Shown here one piece after another: positions 17,951-26,128 of a DNA stretch of 64,000 nucleotides. This DNA is from Pelagibacteraceae bacterium AG-325-E13 (GTDB taxonomy: Bacteria; Pseudomonadota; Alphaproteobacteria; Pelagibacterales; Pelagibacteraceae). A program made the position numbers and the translations under genes. The stretch is taken from positions 165,236 through 229,235 of the forward strand of contig QBYF01000001.1 of assembly GCA_003282965.1 (NCBI GenBank), in the 5' to 3' direction. Under the pieces are notes generated by a model. It had not been told where the DNA came from. It ran no database searches and saw only the letters and a program-made list of their open reading frames with translations. Every line of letters starts with the position of its first letter. Position 1 is the stretch's first letter.

Positions 17951-18838
17951 ATGAAACTTTTAAAATTTTCAATGTTGATGAATTATTTTGCTATTGCAAA
18001 AAACTCTAAGCGCGCAATTTTTATAATTAATTTAGGTATTTTTTTGTCAATATTTGCCTTTTCAGCAGCAACAATATCAATTTTTATAGAAAATAAAGTA
18101 AGTCGACTTGAGTTTGAACATATTGAAAATTCGAGATTTAAAAATGAAATGCAAGACACTACAGAATTTATCATATTATATAAAAATAAATTAAGACAAG
18201 CAATTAATAGTGAAGAGACTCACGAGCAATATATTGAATTTTTAAGACTTAATAATTTTGGTAAAGCTATAACTTCACCAAATGATTTACAGGCATATTC
18301 AATATATGATTTTGTACGTGACAAAGATTTTATTTTAGAATTTGCTTTGTTTTTAAAAGAGGAAATTGATTATGAAACTTTCACAGAAGAAGATGAGAAA
18401 AAAATTAAATTATTAATAATCAAATTAGAAAAAACATTCAAAGCAATTGAAAAACTAGACGCAAAGGTATTAAAGAAAATTGTTTATGATAGATCATATC
18501 AGCATATCGGTGACGAAATTATTAAATCACTCAAAAGTGAGAGTAGATATAAATTTTTAAAAGATCAGGGAATATACGAAAAAGAATATAATTTATTAAT
18601 AAAATTAGTTGATGACTTGGAAGAATTATTTAATTTTTTCTTAACTTACTCTAATTCACTCATCATTTTAACTGATGAAAATCTAAAAGCAATTAATGAG
18701 GAGATAATAATTCTCTCAAGTAAAGAGAAAAATATTATATTAGCTGCTTTTTTTCTTCAATTATTAATATTTATTATAATTCAGTTTTTTGAAATTTCAT
18801 CTTTAAAACTTCATTTGAATAAGAGGAAAAAATTATGA
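17951..18838 (+). CDS. Hypothetical protein, two-helix membrane protein with large soluble domain (copy A)
   Basis: Not recognised. An N-terminal helix (residues ~20-42, FIINLGIFLSIFAFSAATISIF) and a C-terminal helix (~265-284, NIILAAFFLQLLIFIIIQFF) flank a Lys/Glu-rich, mostly helical domain of about 220 residues. This topology resembles the extracytoplasmic four-helix or coiled domains of sensor proteins, but no kinase or cyclase output follows. The next gene has nearly the same layout and overlaps it by four bases (ATGA), suggesting a heteromeric pair. Confidence 0.75.
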   Translation: MKLLKFSMLMNYFAIAKNSKRAIFIINLGIFLSIFAFSAATISIFIENKVSRLEFEHIENSRFKNEMQDTTEFIILYKNKLRQAINSEETHEQYIEFLRLNNFGKAITSPNDLQAYSIYDFVRDKDFILEFALFLKEEIDYETFTEEDEKKIKLLIIKLEKTFKAIEKLDAKVLKKIVYDRSYQHIGDEIIKSLKSESRYKFLKDQGIYEKEYNLLIKLVDDLEELFNFFLTYSNSLIILTDENLKAINEEIIILSSKEKNIILAAFFLQLLIFIIIQFFEISSLKLHLNKRKKL

Positions 18839-19728
18839 GGCGAGGTAAAATAAATAAAACTTCTTTTATTCTAATTTTTTTTGTAGCATTTTTTACAATT
18901 CTTTCTTATGGATTTGATCAGTTAGTTATAAGAAGTGAGGATAAAATTAGGAATTTAAAAATAGAATACCAAAATATTGATAATAGTTTTACTAAATTAC
19001 AATCAATTATTAGCACTTTAGATGAAATTTCATTTGCGTCAGATTTAAATTTTTCTCATCTTATTTTGAGACGAAACTTATTAATTAAATCATATTTACT
19101 CTCAAGAATAGAATTAGGGGATAGTCTTAAATTTTTTAATAGAAAAAATGAAAAAGTAAACACAGAAGATTTGGGGCGCATGATGTTAAAAGAATTAATA
19201 AAAGTGGCTGATATGCAATATGAAATGAGACTTCAATATCAAGAATTTTATATTACTCACGAGAAACAATTAAAGAAAATTAATAATGAAAAATTTTCAT
19301 TATCAGATTTATTTGAGAATGATCTAGATCCTTTTATAGATAAAAGAGGTCAATTTTTTAATCAAAACTTAATTAAGTATACAAAACTTTTTGGTTATAA
19401 TTATCACTGGAAAGATAGTTCTTATGAGGAATTAGTTGAGTATAGAAAAAAAGCATTAGAAAATTATACAGAATATGAATGGTTTGATGTTTATAGATAT
19501 AAAATGATGTTATTAAAAGAAATTAAAGAAGATACAATAGAACTAGAAAATTTTACAGAGTCTATGGACTCAAAAACTGAAGATTTAGAGAAAAAATTGA
19601 TTAAAAAATTTGATCAGTTAAAAACTTCAAATGTAAATAAAAACTTCTATATTTTGTTAAGCATAATATCTCAAATATTTTCATTATTGTTTTTGCTTTT
19701 TTTATTCAGATCTTTTTTAACAAAATAA
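18835..19728 (+). CDS. Hypothetical protein, two-helix membrane protein with large soluble domain (copy B)
   Basis: Not recognised. The layout repeats that of the preceding gene: N-terminal helix at residues ~10-30 (SFILIFFVAFFTILSYGF), about 225 residues of charged helical sequence, and a C-terminal helix (~272-293, LLSIISQIFSLLFLLFLF). Length is 297 versus 295 residues. Direct residue identity between the two looks low by eye, so an ancient duplication or convergent partners are both possible. Overlap by ATGA implies fixed co-translation. A membrane complex is my inference. Confidence 0.72.
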   Translation: MRRGKINKTSFILIFFVAFFTILSYGFDQLVIRSEDKIRNLKIEYQNIDNSFTKLQSIISTLDEISFASDLNFSHLILRRNLLIKSYLLSRIELGDSLKFFNRKNEKVNTEDLGRMMLKELIKVADMQYEMRLQYQEFYITHEKQLKKINNEKFSLSDLFENDLDPFIDKRGQFFNQNLIKYTKLFGYNYHWKDSSYEELVEYRKKALENYTEYEWFDVYRYKMMLLKEIKEDTIELENFTESMDSKTEDLEKKLIKKFDQLKTSNVNKNFYILLSIISQIFSLLFLLFLFRSFLTK

Positions 19729-19784
19729 AAGCAAGGTCTTGAAATTTAAATTTAAATGCTTATATTTGACTGAGTAATATTAGT

Positions 19785-19801
19785 TTGTTGAAATCCAACA
19801 A
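19785..19801 (+). promoter_or_regulatory. Hairpin abutting an AGGAGG ribosome binding site
   Basis: TTGTTG (19785-19790) and CAACAA (19796-19801) form a perfect six-bp stem with loop AAATC. The last stem base is the first A of the AGGAGG Shine-Dalgarno (19801-19806), six bases before the ATG at 19813. Such a consensus SD is rare in this window, so strong and perhaps structure-tuned translation of the small gene is likely. Confidence 0.55.
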
Positions 19802-19812
19802 GGAGGCTAAAT

Positions 19813-19998
19813 ATGAAATCTACTGACTTTTACCTACTAAAACAAAAATCTATCTCTGAAGGCGATCTTTTCGTTACAGATTATATCAAGACAAAACAAA
19901 GACTAATAAGATTAGAAAAGCAATTGGAGATATTACAATTGCAATTGGAGTCTTTAAAACCTAAAAATAAGGTAATTAAATTATTTGATGAAGAATAA
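19813..19998 (+). CDS. 61-residue coiled-coil small protein
   Basis: Family unknown. The N-terminal half is mixed (MKSTDFYLLKQKSISEGDLF), and residues ~26-50 (KTKQRLIRLEKQLEILQLQLES) form a clear leucine-heptad coiled coil, followed by a basic then acidic end. No signal peptide or membrane helix is present, so it should be cytoplasmic and oligomeric. The strongest Shine-Dalgarno in the window (AGGAGG) precedes the ATG, which supports it being a genuine and well-translated gene despite its size. Confidence 0.75.
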   Translation: MKSTDFYLLKQKSISEGDLFVTDYIKTKQRLIRLEKQLEILQLQLESLKPKNKVIKLFDEE

Positions 19999-20015
19999 AC
20001 TAAAGAAAATTAATA

Positions 20016-21542
20016 ATGGGTCGAAAATATAATTATTTAACAAAGAGCAAAGTTGCAAGCGGTCTTCAATGTCACAAAAAACTATGGTTCGATGTTCATG
20101 AACCTTTGAAGAAAGAAAAAGCTGTTTTCAAGGGCGGTAATCGGTTTGGCAATCAAGTAATCAAAAACTACTCTAAAAAAAAATTTAATATTTTAGATTT
20201 GACTGGAGATTTTATAAAACCGGTTGAAAAAACAACTCAAGCTATTAATTCAAATAAAGTTAATATTATTTTTGAAGCTGCTTTTGAATTTTCGAATACT
20301 CAAGTTAGAACAGACGTTTTAATAAAACAAAAAGAAGGCTGGACATTACTTGAAGCAAAATCATCCACCAAATTGAAACCTGAGCATATAGATGACATTT
20401 CTATTCAATCCTATGTCGTAAGAGAAAGCCTAAATAAATTGGGTCAAAAACTAAAAAAAATTAAATTAATACACGTAAATGCAAAATTTATTTTAAAACA
20501 AACAGGAGATTATGAAGGGTTAATTAATGACGAGAATGATCTTACAGAGAGATTAAATGAAAATGAAATTCCTAATAATATTGAAGAACTATTACCATTA
20601 ACAAATAAAGATTCTGTCTGCCCTAAAATTTCTGTCGGCAGTCATTGTAATAAACCTTATTCTTGTGATTATTTTGAAAGGTGTGACACAGCTTCTAATC
20701 TAAAACAAATTACTCCATTTACAATATTACCTTATATAGGAAAGTCAAAAGATCTAATAGATTATATGGCTGCCAAAAAAACAAGCGACTTACAAAAAGT
20801 TCCATCAAGTTTTTTTAAAGATCGAAAAGACTATGCTCCAGGTTATCACCAAATAATTCAAACGGCCCATAAGAAAAATCAACCCTGGATTAATCCTAAC
20901 TTAAAAAATGTATTAAAAGAATTTAAATTCCCAATGTATTTTATGGACTTCGAAACGATAGGCCAAGTAGTTCCAATAATTAGGGGTACAACACCATACT
21001 ATCCTTTACCTTTTCAATGGTCAGTTCATAAATGGCCAACAAAAGATAAGCCAGTAGATAATGGAAAGTCTTTTTTAAAATTTAATGACCAAGATATTGA
21101 AAGAAAGTTTATTGAAACTCTTATCAAAGCTGCTGGTGACAAAGGAACTATATTTGCACACAATGCTAAAGGAACAGAGATCAAAATTTTAGAAAAACTA
21201 AAAGTGAAAGATAATTGTAAAGACCTTATTTCTCAAATAGATAACATAATTGAAAGAGTCGAGGATAGCGCTACTATTGCAAAACATAATTTTTATTCTC
21301 CGCTTATGAATGGCGATTGGGGAATTAAATCGATTGTTAAAGCAATACCAGGTTGTAAAATTAATTATGAAGAAGAAGGTAATATTTCTGGTGGAACCGA
21401 TGCACAGTTGGCTTGGTTTATAAATACAGATCCTAATGAAACAAAGGATAGAAAAGAGAAACAAAAGAAACTATTATTAGAATATTGTTCGAAAGATACC
21501 TTAGCAATCTATTATCTCATAAAATATTTAATAGAATTATAA
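20016..21542 (+). CDS. DUF2779 protein: RecB/Cas4-like nuclease plus DnaQ-like exonuclease-type domain
   Basis: The N-terminal part resembles RecB/Cas4 nucleases: C19 in GLQCHKKLW, a PD-(D/E)xK core with Asp in VRTDVLI (~100) and E-x-K in LLEAKSS (~113-115), and a Cys cluster HCNKPYSCDYFERC (~210-222) suited to an iron-sulfur site. The C-terminal DUF2779 part has DEDD-exonuclease-like elements: YFMDFETIG (~310), IFAHNAKGTEIKIL (~380) and LLEYCSKDTLA (~490). Domain order is close to TM0106-type RecB-like proteins that carry an RNase H-like domain. No helicase or Cas gene is nearby. Role in repair, RNA processing or defence is unknown. Confidence 0.8.
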   Translation: MGRKYNYLTKSKVASGLQCHKKLWFDVHEPLKKEKAVFKGGNRFGNQVIKNYSKKKFNILDLTGDFIKPVEKTTQAINSNKVNIIFEAAFEFSNTQVRTDVLIKQKEGWTLLEAKSSTKLKPEHIDDISIQSYVVRESLNKLGQKLKKIKLIHVNAKFILKQTGDYEGLINDENDLTERLNENEIPNNIEELLPLTNKDSVCPKISVGSHCNKPYSCDYFERCDTASNLKQITPFTILPYIGKSKDLIDYMAAKKTSDLQKVPSSFFKDRKDYAPGYHQIIQTAHKKNQPWINPNLKNVLKEFKFPMYFMDFETIGQVVPIIRGTTPYYPLPFQWSVHKWPTKDKPVDNGKSFLKFNDQDIERKFIETLIKAAGDKGTIFAHNAKGTEIKILEKLKVKDNCKDLISQIDNIIERVEDSATIAKHNFYSPLMNGDWGIKSIVKAIPGCKINYEEEGNISGGTDAQLAWFINTDPNETKDRKEKQKKLLLEYCSKDTLAIYYLIKYLIEL

Positions 21543-21546
21543 ATAA

Positions 21547-21621
21547 ATGAATCAAGGCGAAAAAAATGAAATACTCATTAAGATATACCTTTGCTATTTA
21601 AGAGACTTCTGCATAAATTAA
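21547..21621 (+). pseudogene. 24-codon ORF, possible remnant of a longer gene
   Basis: Directly after the DUF2779 gene, ATG 21547 opens MNQGEKNEILIKIYLCYLRDFCIN and stops at 21619-21621, overlapping the end of gltX on the other strand. The sequence looks like the ordered, charged start of a larger protein rather than random AT-rich translation. I read it as a possible relic of a deleted gene, or a chance micro-ORF. Confidence 0.3.
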
Positions 21622-23006
21622 ATATTTTTAAGTCTATTTATTACTTCAACCCTATCTAATGATAAAATAACATCATATAGACCTGGCCCAAATCTTGAAC
21701 CCACTAGTGCTATTCTTAAAGGTTGTCCTATGCCTTTAAAATTAGTCTTATGCTTATCTATTAAAGATTTAATTACAGGCTCTAGAGCTTCTCTAGATAG
21801 AGAGGAAAGTTTTTCATATTCATTGATAAAGTCATTTATTACTTTCTTGGATAAATCATCAATTAGTTTTTTATCATCTGCGCCAACCTCAATTTTATCA
21901 TTAATAATATATTGAGCATTATTCCAAATATCCTCTAGGGTTTTTGCTTTATTTTTTAAAAAACCCATTGATTTTAAAAGGACACTCTCTTTTGCTTGAT
22001 CTATAGGTTTTTTGTATTTCGAAACATATTCTTTGAAAAAATTAAAAAGATCTTTTTCATCTATTGTCTTTATGTATGTTTCATTAATTGAATAAATTCT
22101 ATTCATATCAAGCTTAGAGGGTGATTTACCAACACCACTTAGATCAAATAAATCAATACTTTCCTTCTTAGTAAAAATCTCTTTATCTTTGTAAGACCAA
22201 CCTAATCTTAATAAATAATTTCTCAAAGCGTCTGAAATAATTCCAATTTTAATATAATCTTCAAGGGTGGAGGCGTTATCTCTTTTAGACAACTTTTTCC
22301 CTTGTTCGCTATGAATCAAGGGTATGTGAGCGAAGTTTGGAACTTCCCAACCCATAGCGTCATAAATTTGCTTTTGTTTAAAAGAATTAATCATATGATC
22401 GTCACCTCTAATTACGTGAGTAATTTTCATTTCATGATCATCAACTGTAGCTGATAATTGGTAAGTTGGTGATTTATCTTTTCTTAATATTACAAAATCT
22501 TCAATTGTAGAATTTGAGATGTTTCTTTCTCCTTGAACTAAATCTTTTATAATTGTATTTCCTGAAATTTTACTTTTAAATCTAATTACAGGCTTTACAC
22601 CTTCTGGAATTTTAAGGTCTTTAGCATCTCTCCACTTTCTATTGTAAACATACGGTATACCTTGTTTTTTACACTTATCTTTTTGCTCATTTATTTCTTC
22701 TTCAGAACAATAACACTCATAAGCAAATCCTTTTTTTTTTAATTCTTCAGCTACTGCGACGTGTTTATTGATATTTTTAGATTGAATATGTTCTTTACCA
22801 TCATGTTCAATTCCCAACCAAGCTAGTGATGATATTATCTGTTTTTTAAACTCATCTTTAGATCTTTCCTTATCGGTATCTTCTATTCTTAAGAAATATT
22901 TTCCTTTATTTTTTTTTGCAAGAAGCCAATTAAACAATGCAGTTCTTACACCGCCAATATGAAGAGGCCCAGTAGGAGAGGGCGCGAACCTACAATTAAA
23001 AGACAT
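21618..23006 (-). CDS. gltX: Glutamyl-tRNA synthetase
   Basis: GluRS charges tRNA-Glu, and in many alphaproteobacteria one GluRS copy also misacylates tRNA-Gln for later amidation. The class I signature is FAPSPTGPLHIGGVRTALFN at the N terminus, with FLRIEDTDKERS next and KLSKRDNAST as the KMSKS loop (about residue 240). The 462-residue length is normal. A C-terminal helical anticodon-binding domain ends with RIALVGSRFGPGLYDVI. It lies 19 bases after lexA on the same strand; comEC and moaC/moeA, often found in this neighbourhood, are not present. Confidence 0.97.
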   Translation of the reverse strand: MSFNCRFAPSPTGPLHIGGVRTALFNWLLAKKNKGKYFLRIEDTDKERSKDEFKKQIISSLAWLGIEHDGKEHIQSKNINKHVAVAEELKKKGFAYECYCSEEEINEQKDKCKKQGIPYVYNRKWRDAKDLKIPEGVKPVIRFKSKISGNTIIKDLVQGERNISNSTIEDFVILRKDKSPTYQLSATVDDHEMKITHVIRGDDHMINSFKQKQIYDAMGWEVPNFAHIPLIHSEQGKKLSKRDNASTLEDYIKIGIISDALRNYLLRLGWSYKDKEIFTKKESIDLFDLSGVGKSPSKLDMNRIYSINETYIKTIDEKDLFNFFKEYVSKYKKPIDQAKESVLLKSMGFLKNKAKTLEDIWNNAQYIINDKIEVGADDKKLIDDLSKKVINDFINEYEKLSSLSREALEPVIKSLIDKHKTNFKGIGQPLRIALVGSRFGPGLYDVILSLDRVEVINRLKNI

Positions 23007-23025
23007 TTGTATTAATTAAACTATT

Positions 23026-23700
23026 TTAATGAAAGTTTCTATACAAAGAAACGAGTTTACCTTGAATCTTTATTCTATTCGCAGCATAAATTTTAGTTCC
23101 ATAATTAGGATTTGCTGCTTCAAGAGCAATTGTATTTCCTTTTTTTCTAATTCTTTTTAAAGTTGCCTCTTGGTCATCTATTAAGACCACTGCAATTTGA
23201 CCACTGTCAACATTCGAAGTTTTTTTAACAATGACTGTATCTCCGTCAGCTATGCCTGCTTCTATCATAGAGTCCCCCTTAACTTTGAGACCATAATGCT
23301 CTCCATTATTCTGTAAGTCTTCTGGCAAAGCAACTTTATCAACTTCTTGTTGTATAGCCTCAATCGGGGTTCCTGCTGCAATACTACCTAAAACAGATAC
23401 ATCAGTAGATTTATTTGTGTTTTTATCTAACCCACCTTTAATTACACTCGGAGTGAAAGTATTGAAAATATCATTTGCGCTTGCATTTTCAGGGAGCTTA
23501 ATTACCTCTAAAGCTCTAGCTTTATGAGCTAATCTTTTAACGAAACCTCTTTCTTCTAATGCTGAAATTAATCTGTGTATTCCAGATTTCGACTTAAGGT
23601 TGAGTGAATTTTTCATTTCCTCATAAGAAGGTGAGATCCCAGAAGATCTAATCTTTCTATTAATAAAAATTAATAAGTTTTTTTGTTTTTTTGTAAGCAT
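23026..23700 (-). CDS. lexA: SOS transcriptional repressor LexA
   Basis: LexA represses DNA-damage genes and cleaves itself when RecA is activated. The ATG at 23700 (MLTKKQKNLLIFI) is preferred over the upstream one at 23718, which would place the start six bases from the operator. This gives 224 residues. A winged-helix domain (residues ~1-68) precedes the Ala-Gly cleavage site in GSIAAGTP (~109-110), the nucleophile Ser in GDSMIEAG (~144) and the general-base Lys in EATLKRI (~182). A GTTC-N7-GTTC site lies just upstream, indicating autoregulation. All catalytic residues are present. Confidence 0.97.
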   Translation of the reverse strand: MLTKKQKNLLIFINRKIRSSGISPSYEEMKNSLNLKSKSGIHRLISALEERGFVKRLAHKARALEVIKLPENASANDIFNTFTPSVIKGGLDKNTNKSTDVSVLGSIAAGTPIEAIQQEVDKVALPEDLQNNGEHYGLKVKGDSMIEAGIADGDTVIVKKTSNVDSGQIAVVLIDDQEATLKRIRKKGNTIALEAANPNYGTKIYAANRIKIQGKLVSLYRNFH

Positions 23701-23722
23701 AGAACAAACCTCGTACATCTAT

Positions 23723-23737
23723 GTTCTATAAAGGTTC
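23723..23737 (-). promoter_or_regulatory. Alphaproteobacterial LexA (SOS) box GTTC-N7-GTTC
   Basis: GTTCTATAAAGGTTC on the plus strand (GAAC-N7-GAAC on the coding strand of lexA) matches the direct-repeat SOS box known for alphaproteobacterial LexA. It lies 22 bases before the preferred lexA start and overlaps a TATAGA hexamer on the minus strand that could be the -10 element. Binding here would repress lexA itself. Confidence 0.85.
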
Positions 23738-23770
23738 TACCTAAATTACAACTCTAAATAAAGGCCGATT

Positions 23771-24565
23771 TTATTGGTTAATTTGAATAATCTTTTTTAT
23801 AAGCGCTGCAGGATTGTCAGAACTCAAAAGTGATTCTCCTATCAAGAAGTTTTTAATACCAGTTCTATCGTAAATATATTTAGCATCATTCTCATTCTTA
23901 ATCCCGCTCTCAGATATGATAGGAGATTTATGGTCTTTAACAACATCAAAAATAGAAATTGTATTATTAATTGAGATATCTAATGTTTCTAAGTTTCTAT
24001 TATTAATTCCAATTAATGCATTTTGATATTTTAAAGCAATTTCTGCCTCTTTTTTATTATGTACTTCAACAATTACAGTTAAATTTTTTTTATTAGCCTC
24101 ATCATAAATTTCATCTGCTTGATTACCATCAAGCGCAGCCATAATTAAAAGAATACAATCGCAACCATAACTTTTTGACAAAGCAATTTGATAAGGATCA
24201 ATAAAAAAATCTTTTGCTAAAACTGGCACTTTAAATTTTTTTTTAATATCAGTAATAAAATCTAATTTTCCTAAGAAATGTTTTTCTTCTGTGAGCACTG
24301 AAAGACAAGTGGAGCCATTTTCTATAAAAATCTTTGCTATATCTAAATGATTAAAATTTTTAACTAAAATACCTGCAGAGGGGCTAGCTTTCTTAATTTC
24401 AGAAATTAGAGAAACTTTTTTATTATTTTCAATTGCTTCTTTAAAATCATAAAAAAAGTTTAAATTTTTTATCTTTTTTTCTAAAAAATCTAAAGAACTT
24501 TTCTTTTTAATTAAATTTAAAAATTCCTTTTTATCTTCTATAATTTGTTTTAACTTATTTGACAT
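23771..24565 (-). CDS. trpC: Indole-3-glycerol-phosphate synthase
   Basis: TrpC closes the indole ring from carboxyanthranilate deoxyribulose phosphate in tryptophan synthesis. The TIM-barrel markers are SEIKKASPSAGIL (catalytic Lys and Ser), VLAKDFFIDPYQI, LIGINNRNLETL and SESGIKNENDA. At 264 residues it is a monofunctional enzyme; trpF is not fused. The start overlaps the trpD stop (TAATG). It ends the trp run, and the lexA operator lies in the following 70-bp gap. Confidence 0.97.
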   Translation of the reverse strand: MSNKLKQIIEDKKEFLNLIKKKSSLDFLEKKIKNLNFFYDFKEAIENNKKVSLISEIKKASPSAGILVKNFNHLDIAKIFIENGSTCLSVLTEEKHFLGKLDFITDIKKKFKVPVLAKDFFIDPYQIALSKSYGCDCILLIMAALDGNQADEIYDEANKKNLTVIVEVHNKKEAEIALKYQNALIGINNRNLETLDISINNTISIFDVVKDHKSPIISESGIKNENDAKYIYDRTGIKNFLIGESLLSSDNPAALIKKIIQINQ

Positions 24566-25560
24566 TATTTTGATTGTATCTTAGATAAGAATTCAAAAAC
24601 AGCTCCAGACTTTAAATGATTTAAAGCTTTTTCAAAAGCATCCTTAAAATTCAGTTCTTTACCAGATACAACTAATCCGGCTGCTGCATTTAAAGCTACA
24701 GCTTGCGCAAATTCGTTATTCGTACCTTTATATATTTCAATTATTTTTTGAGCATTGTATGCTGCACTTTTACCTTTTAAATTATTTTTATTGGTAGAGT
24801 TTATTCCAAGTTTTTTTGGATCTATCTTGAATTCATTTATGTTTTTATCATTTAATTCTACAATTGATGTTTTCGCAAAAGGAGAAATCTCATCCATACC
24901 ATCATCACTATGAACTATATAGGCATGCACTACATTGTTTTCTTTTAGAGCTTCTGCAAAAGGCATCATCCATTTTTTATCAAAAACACCAACCACCTGC
25001 CTTTTAACTTGAGCTGGACTACTTAATGGGCCAATAAGGTTAAATATAGTTTTCTTACCCATCTTTTTTCTAGCTGGCGCGACATGTTTCATTGCTGAAT
25101 GATAGTTTGGAGCAAACATAAAAGCAAAATTTAACTTATTAATTGAATGTTCTGCTTCATTAGGTTTTAAATTAATATTTATTTTTAATGCCTCAAGAAC
25201 ATCAGCAGACCCACAATTAGATGAAACAGCTTTGTTACCGTGTTTAGCCACTTTTATACCCATGCTAGCTAGGACAATAGCCGCAGCAGTTGATATATTT
25301 AGAGAGTTTTGTCCATCACCTCCAGTTCCACATGTATCTATTGTACTAGGATCAGTTTTAACTTTATTAGCTTTATCTCTTAATATAAAAATACCACCCG
25401 CAAGCTCATCTTTTGTTTCACCCTTTTTTATAAAAGATTCTAATATTTCTATTATTGAGACCTCTGAGTGCTTGCCTTCCATTAGATCAGTAAAAAGAAC
25501 TTTGCTCTCTTCAAAAGATAGATTTTCACCTCTTTTTAATTTTTCTACAATGTTAGTCAT
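24565..25560 (-). CDS. trpD: Anthranilate phosphoribosyltransferase
   Basis: TrpD transfers phosphoribose from PRPP to anthranilate. The PRPP-binding loop DTCGTGGDGQNSLNISTAAA is near residue 80, with KHGNKAVSSNCGSADVLEAL next and FNLIGPLSSPA later. The DGMDEISP motif coordinates metal. The 331-residue protein is stand-alone, not fused to trpG. It follows trpG after one base. The plus-strand ORF over its 5' end is a shadow. Confidence 0.97.
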   Translation of the reverse strand: MTNIVEKLKRGENLSFEESKVLFTDLMEGKHSEVSIIEILESFIKKGETKDELAGGIFILRDKANKVKTDPSTIDTCGTGGDGQNSLNISTAAAIVLASMGIKVAKHGNKAVSSNCGSADVLEALKININLKPNEAEHSINKLNFAFMFAPNYHSAMKHVAPARKKMGKKTIFNLIGPLSSPAQVKRQVVGVFDKKWMMPFAEALKENNVVHAYIVHSDDGMDEISPFAKTSIVELNDKNINEFKIDPKKLGINSTNKNNLKGKSAAYNAQKIIEIYKGTNNEFAQAVALNAAAGLVVSGKELNFKDAFEKALNHLKSGAVFEFLSKIQSK

Positions 25561-25561
25561 A

Positions 25562-26128
25562 TTAATTAGCTATAAAATTTTTAATTAATTTCATGCCCAT
25601 TTTAGTATTAATACTCTCAGGATGGAACTGAAACCCATGAATATTATAGTCTTTATGCATTAATCCCATAATTGTCTTGTTTTTTGTTTCAGCTGTAATG
25701 ATCAGATCTCTAGGTAAGCTTTTTTTATCGACAATTAAACTGTGATATCTCGTAGCTTCAAAATTATTTTGAATATTTTTAAATAGACCTTTTCTATTGT
25801 GTTTAATTTTACTTGTTTTACCGTGCATTAAATTTTTAGCCTTAACAATTTTTCCTCCAAAAACTTGACCAATAACTTGATGTCCTAAACACACTCCTAA
25901 AATTGATATTTTTTTGTGAAGATCTTTAACAATTTTTAAACAGTTACCAGCTTGACTTGGATTTCCTGGACCAGGGGAGATAACAATTTTATCATATTTT
26001 TTTCGTAATATAGTTTTGCTGTCTATTTTATCATTTCTAACTACATCAACATTTTTTTTTAATTTTGAAATATAATGATACAAATTGTAGGTAAAGCTGT
26101 CGTAATTATCTATTAGTAAAATTTTCAT
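25562..26128 (-). CDS. trpG: Anthranilate synthase, glutamine amidotransferase subunit
   Basis: The class I amidotransferase supplies ammonia to TrpE. Start is LLIDNYDSFTYNLYHYI, the oxyanion region SPGPGNPSQAG, nucleophile Cys in ILGVCLGHQVIGQVFGG (near residue 79), and catalytic His-Glu in GFQFHPESI. The 188-residue length is normal. Related PabA proteins share all these motifs, so a dual role in folate synthesis is possible. The position between trpE and trpD supports TrpG. One base separates it from trpE. Confidence 0.95.
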   Translation of the reverse strand: MKILLIDNYDSFTYNLYHYISKLKKNVDVVRNDKIDSKTILRKKYDKIVISPGPGNPSQAGNCLKIVKDLHKKISILGVCLGHQVIGQVFGGKIVKAKNLMHGKTSKIKHNRKGLFKNIQNNFEATRYHSLIVDKKSLPRDLIITAETKNKTIMGLMHKDYNIHGFQFHPESINTKMGMKLIKNFIAN

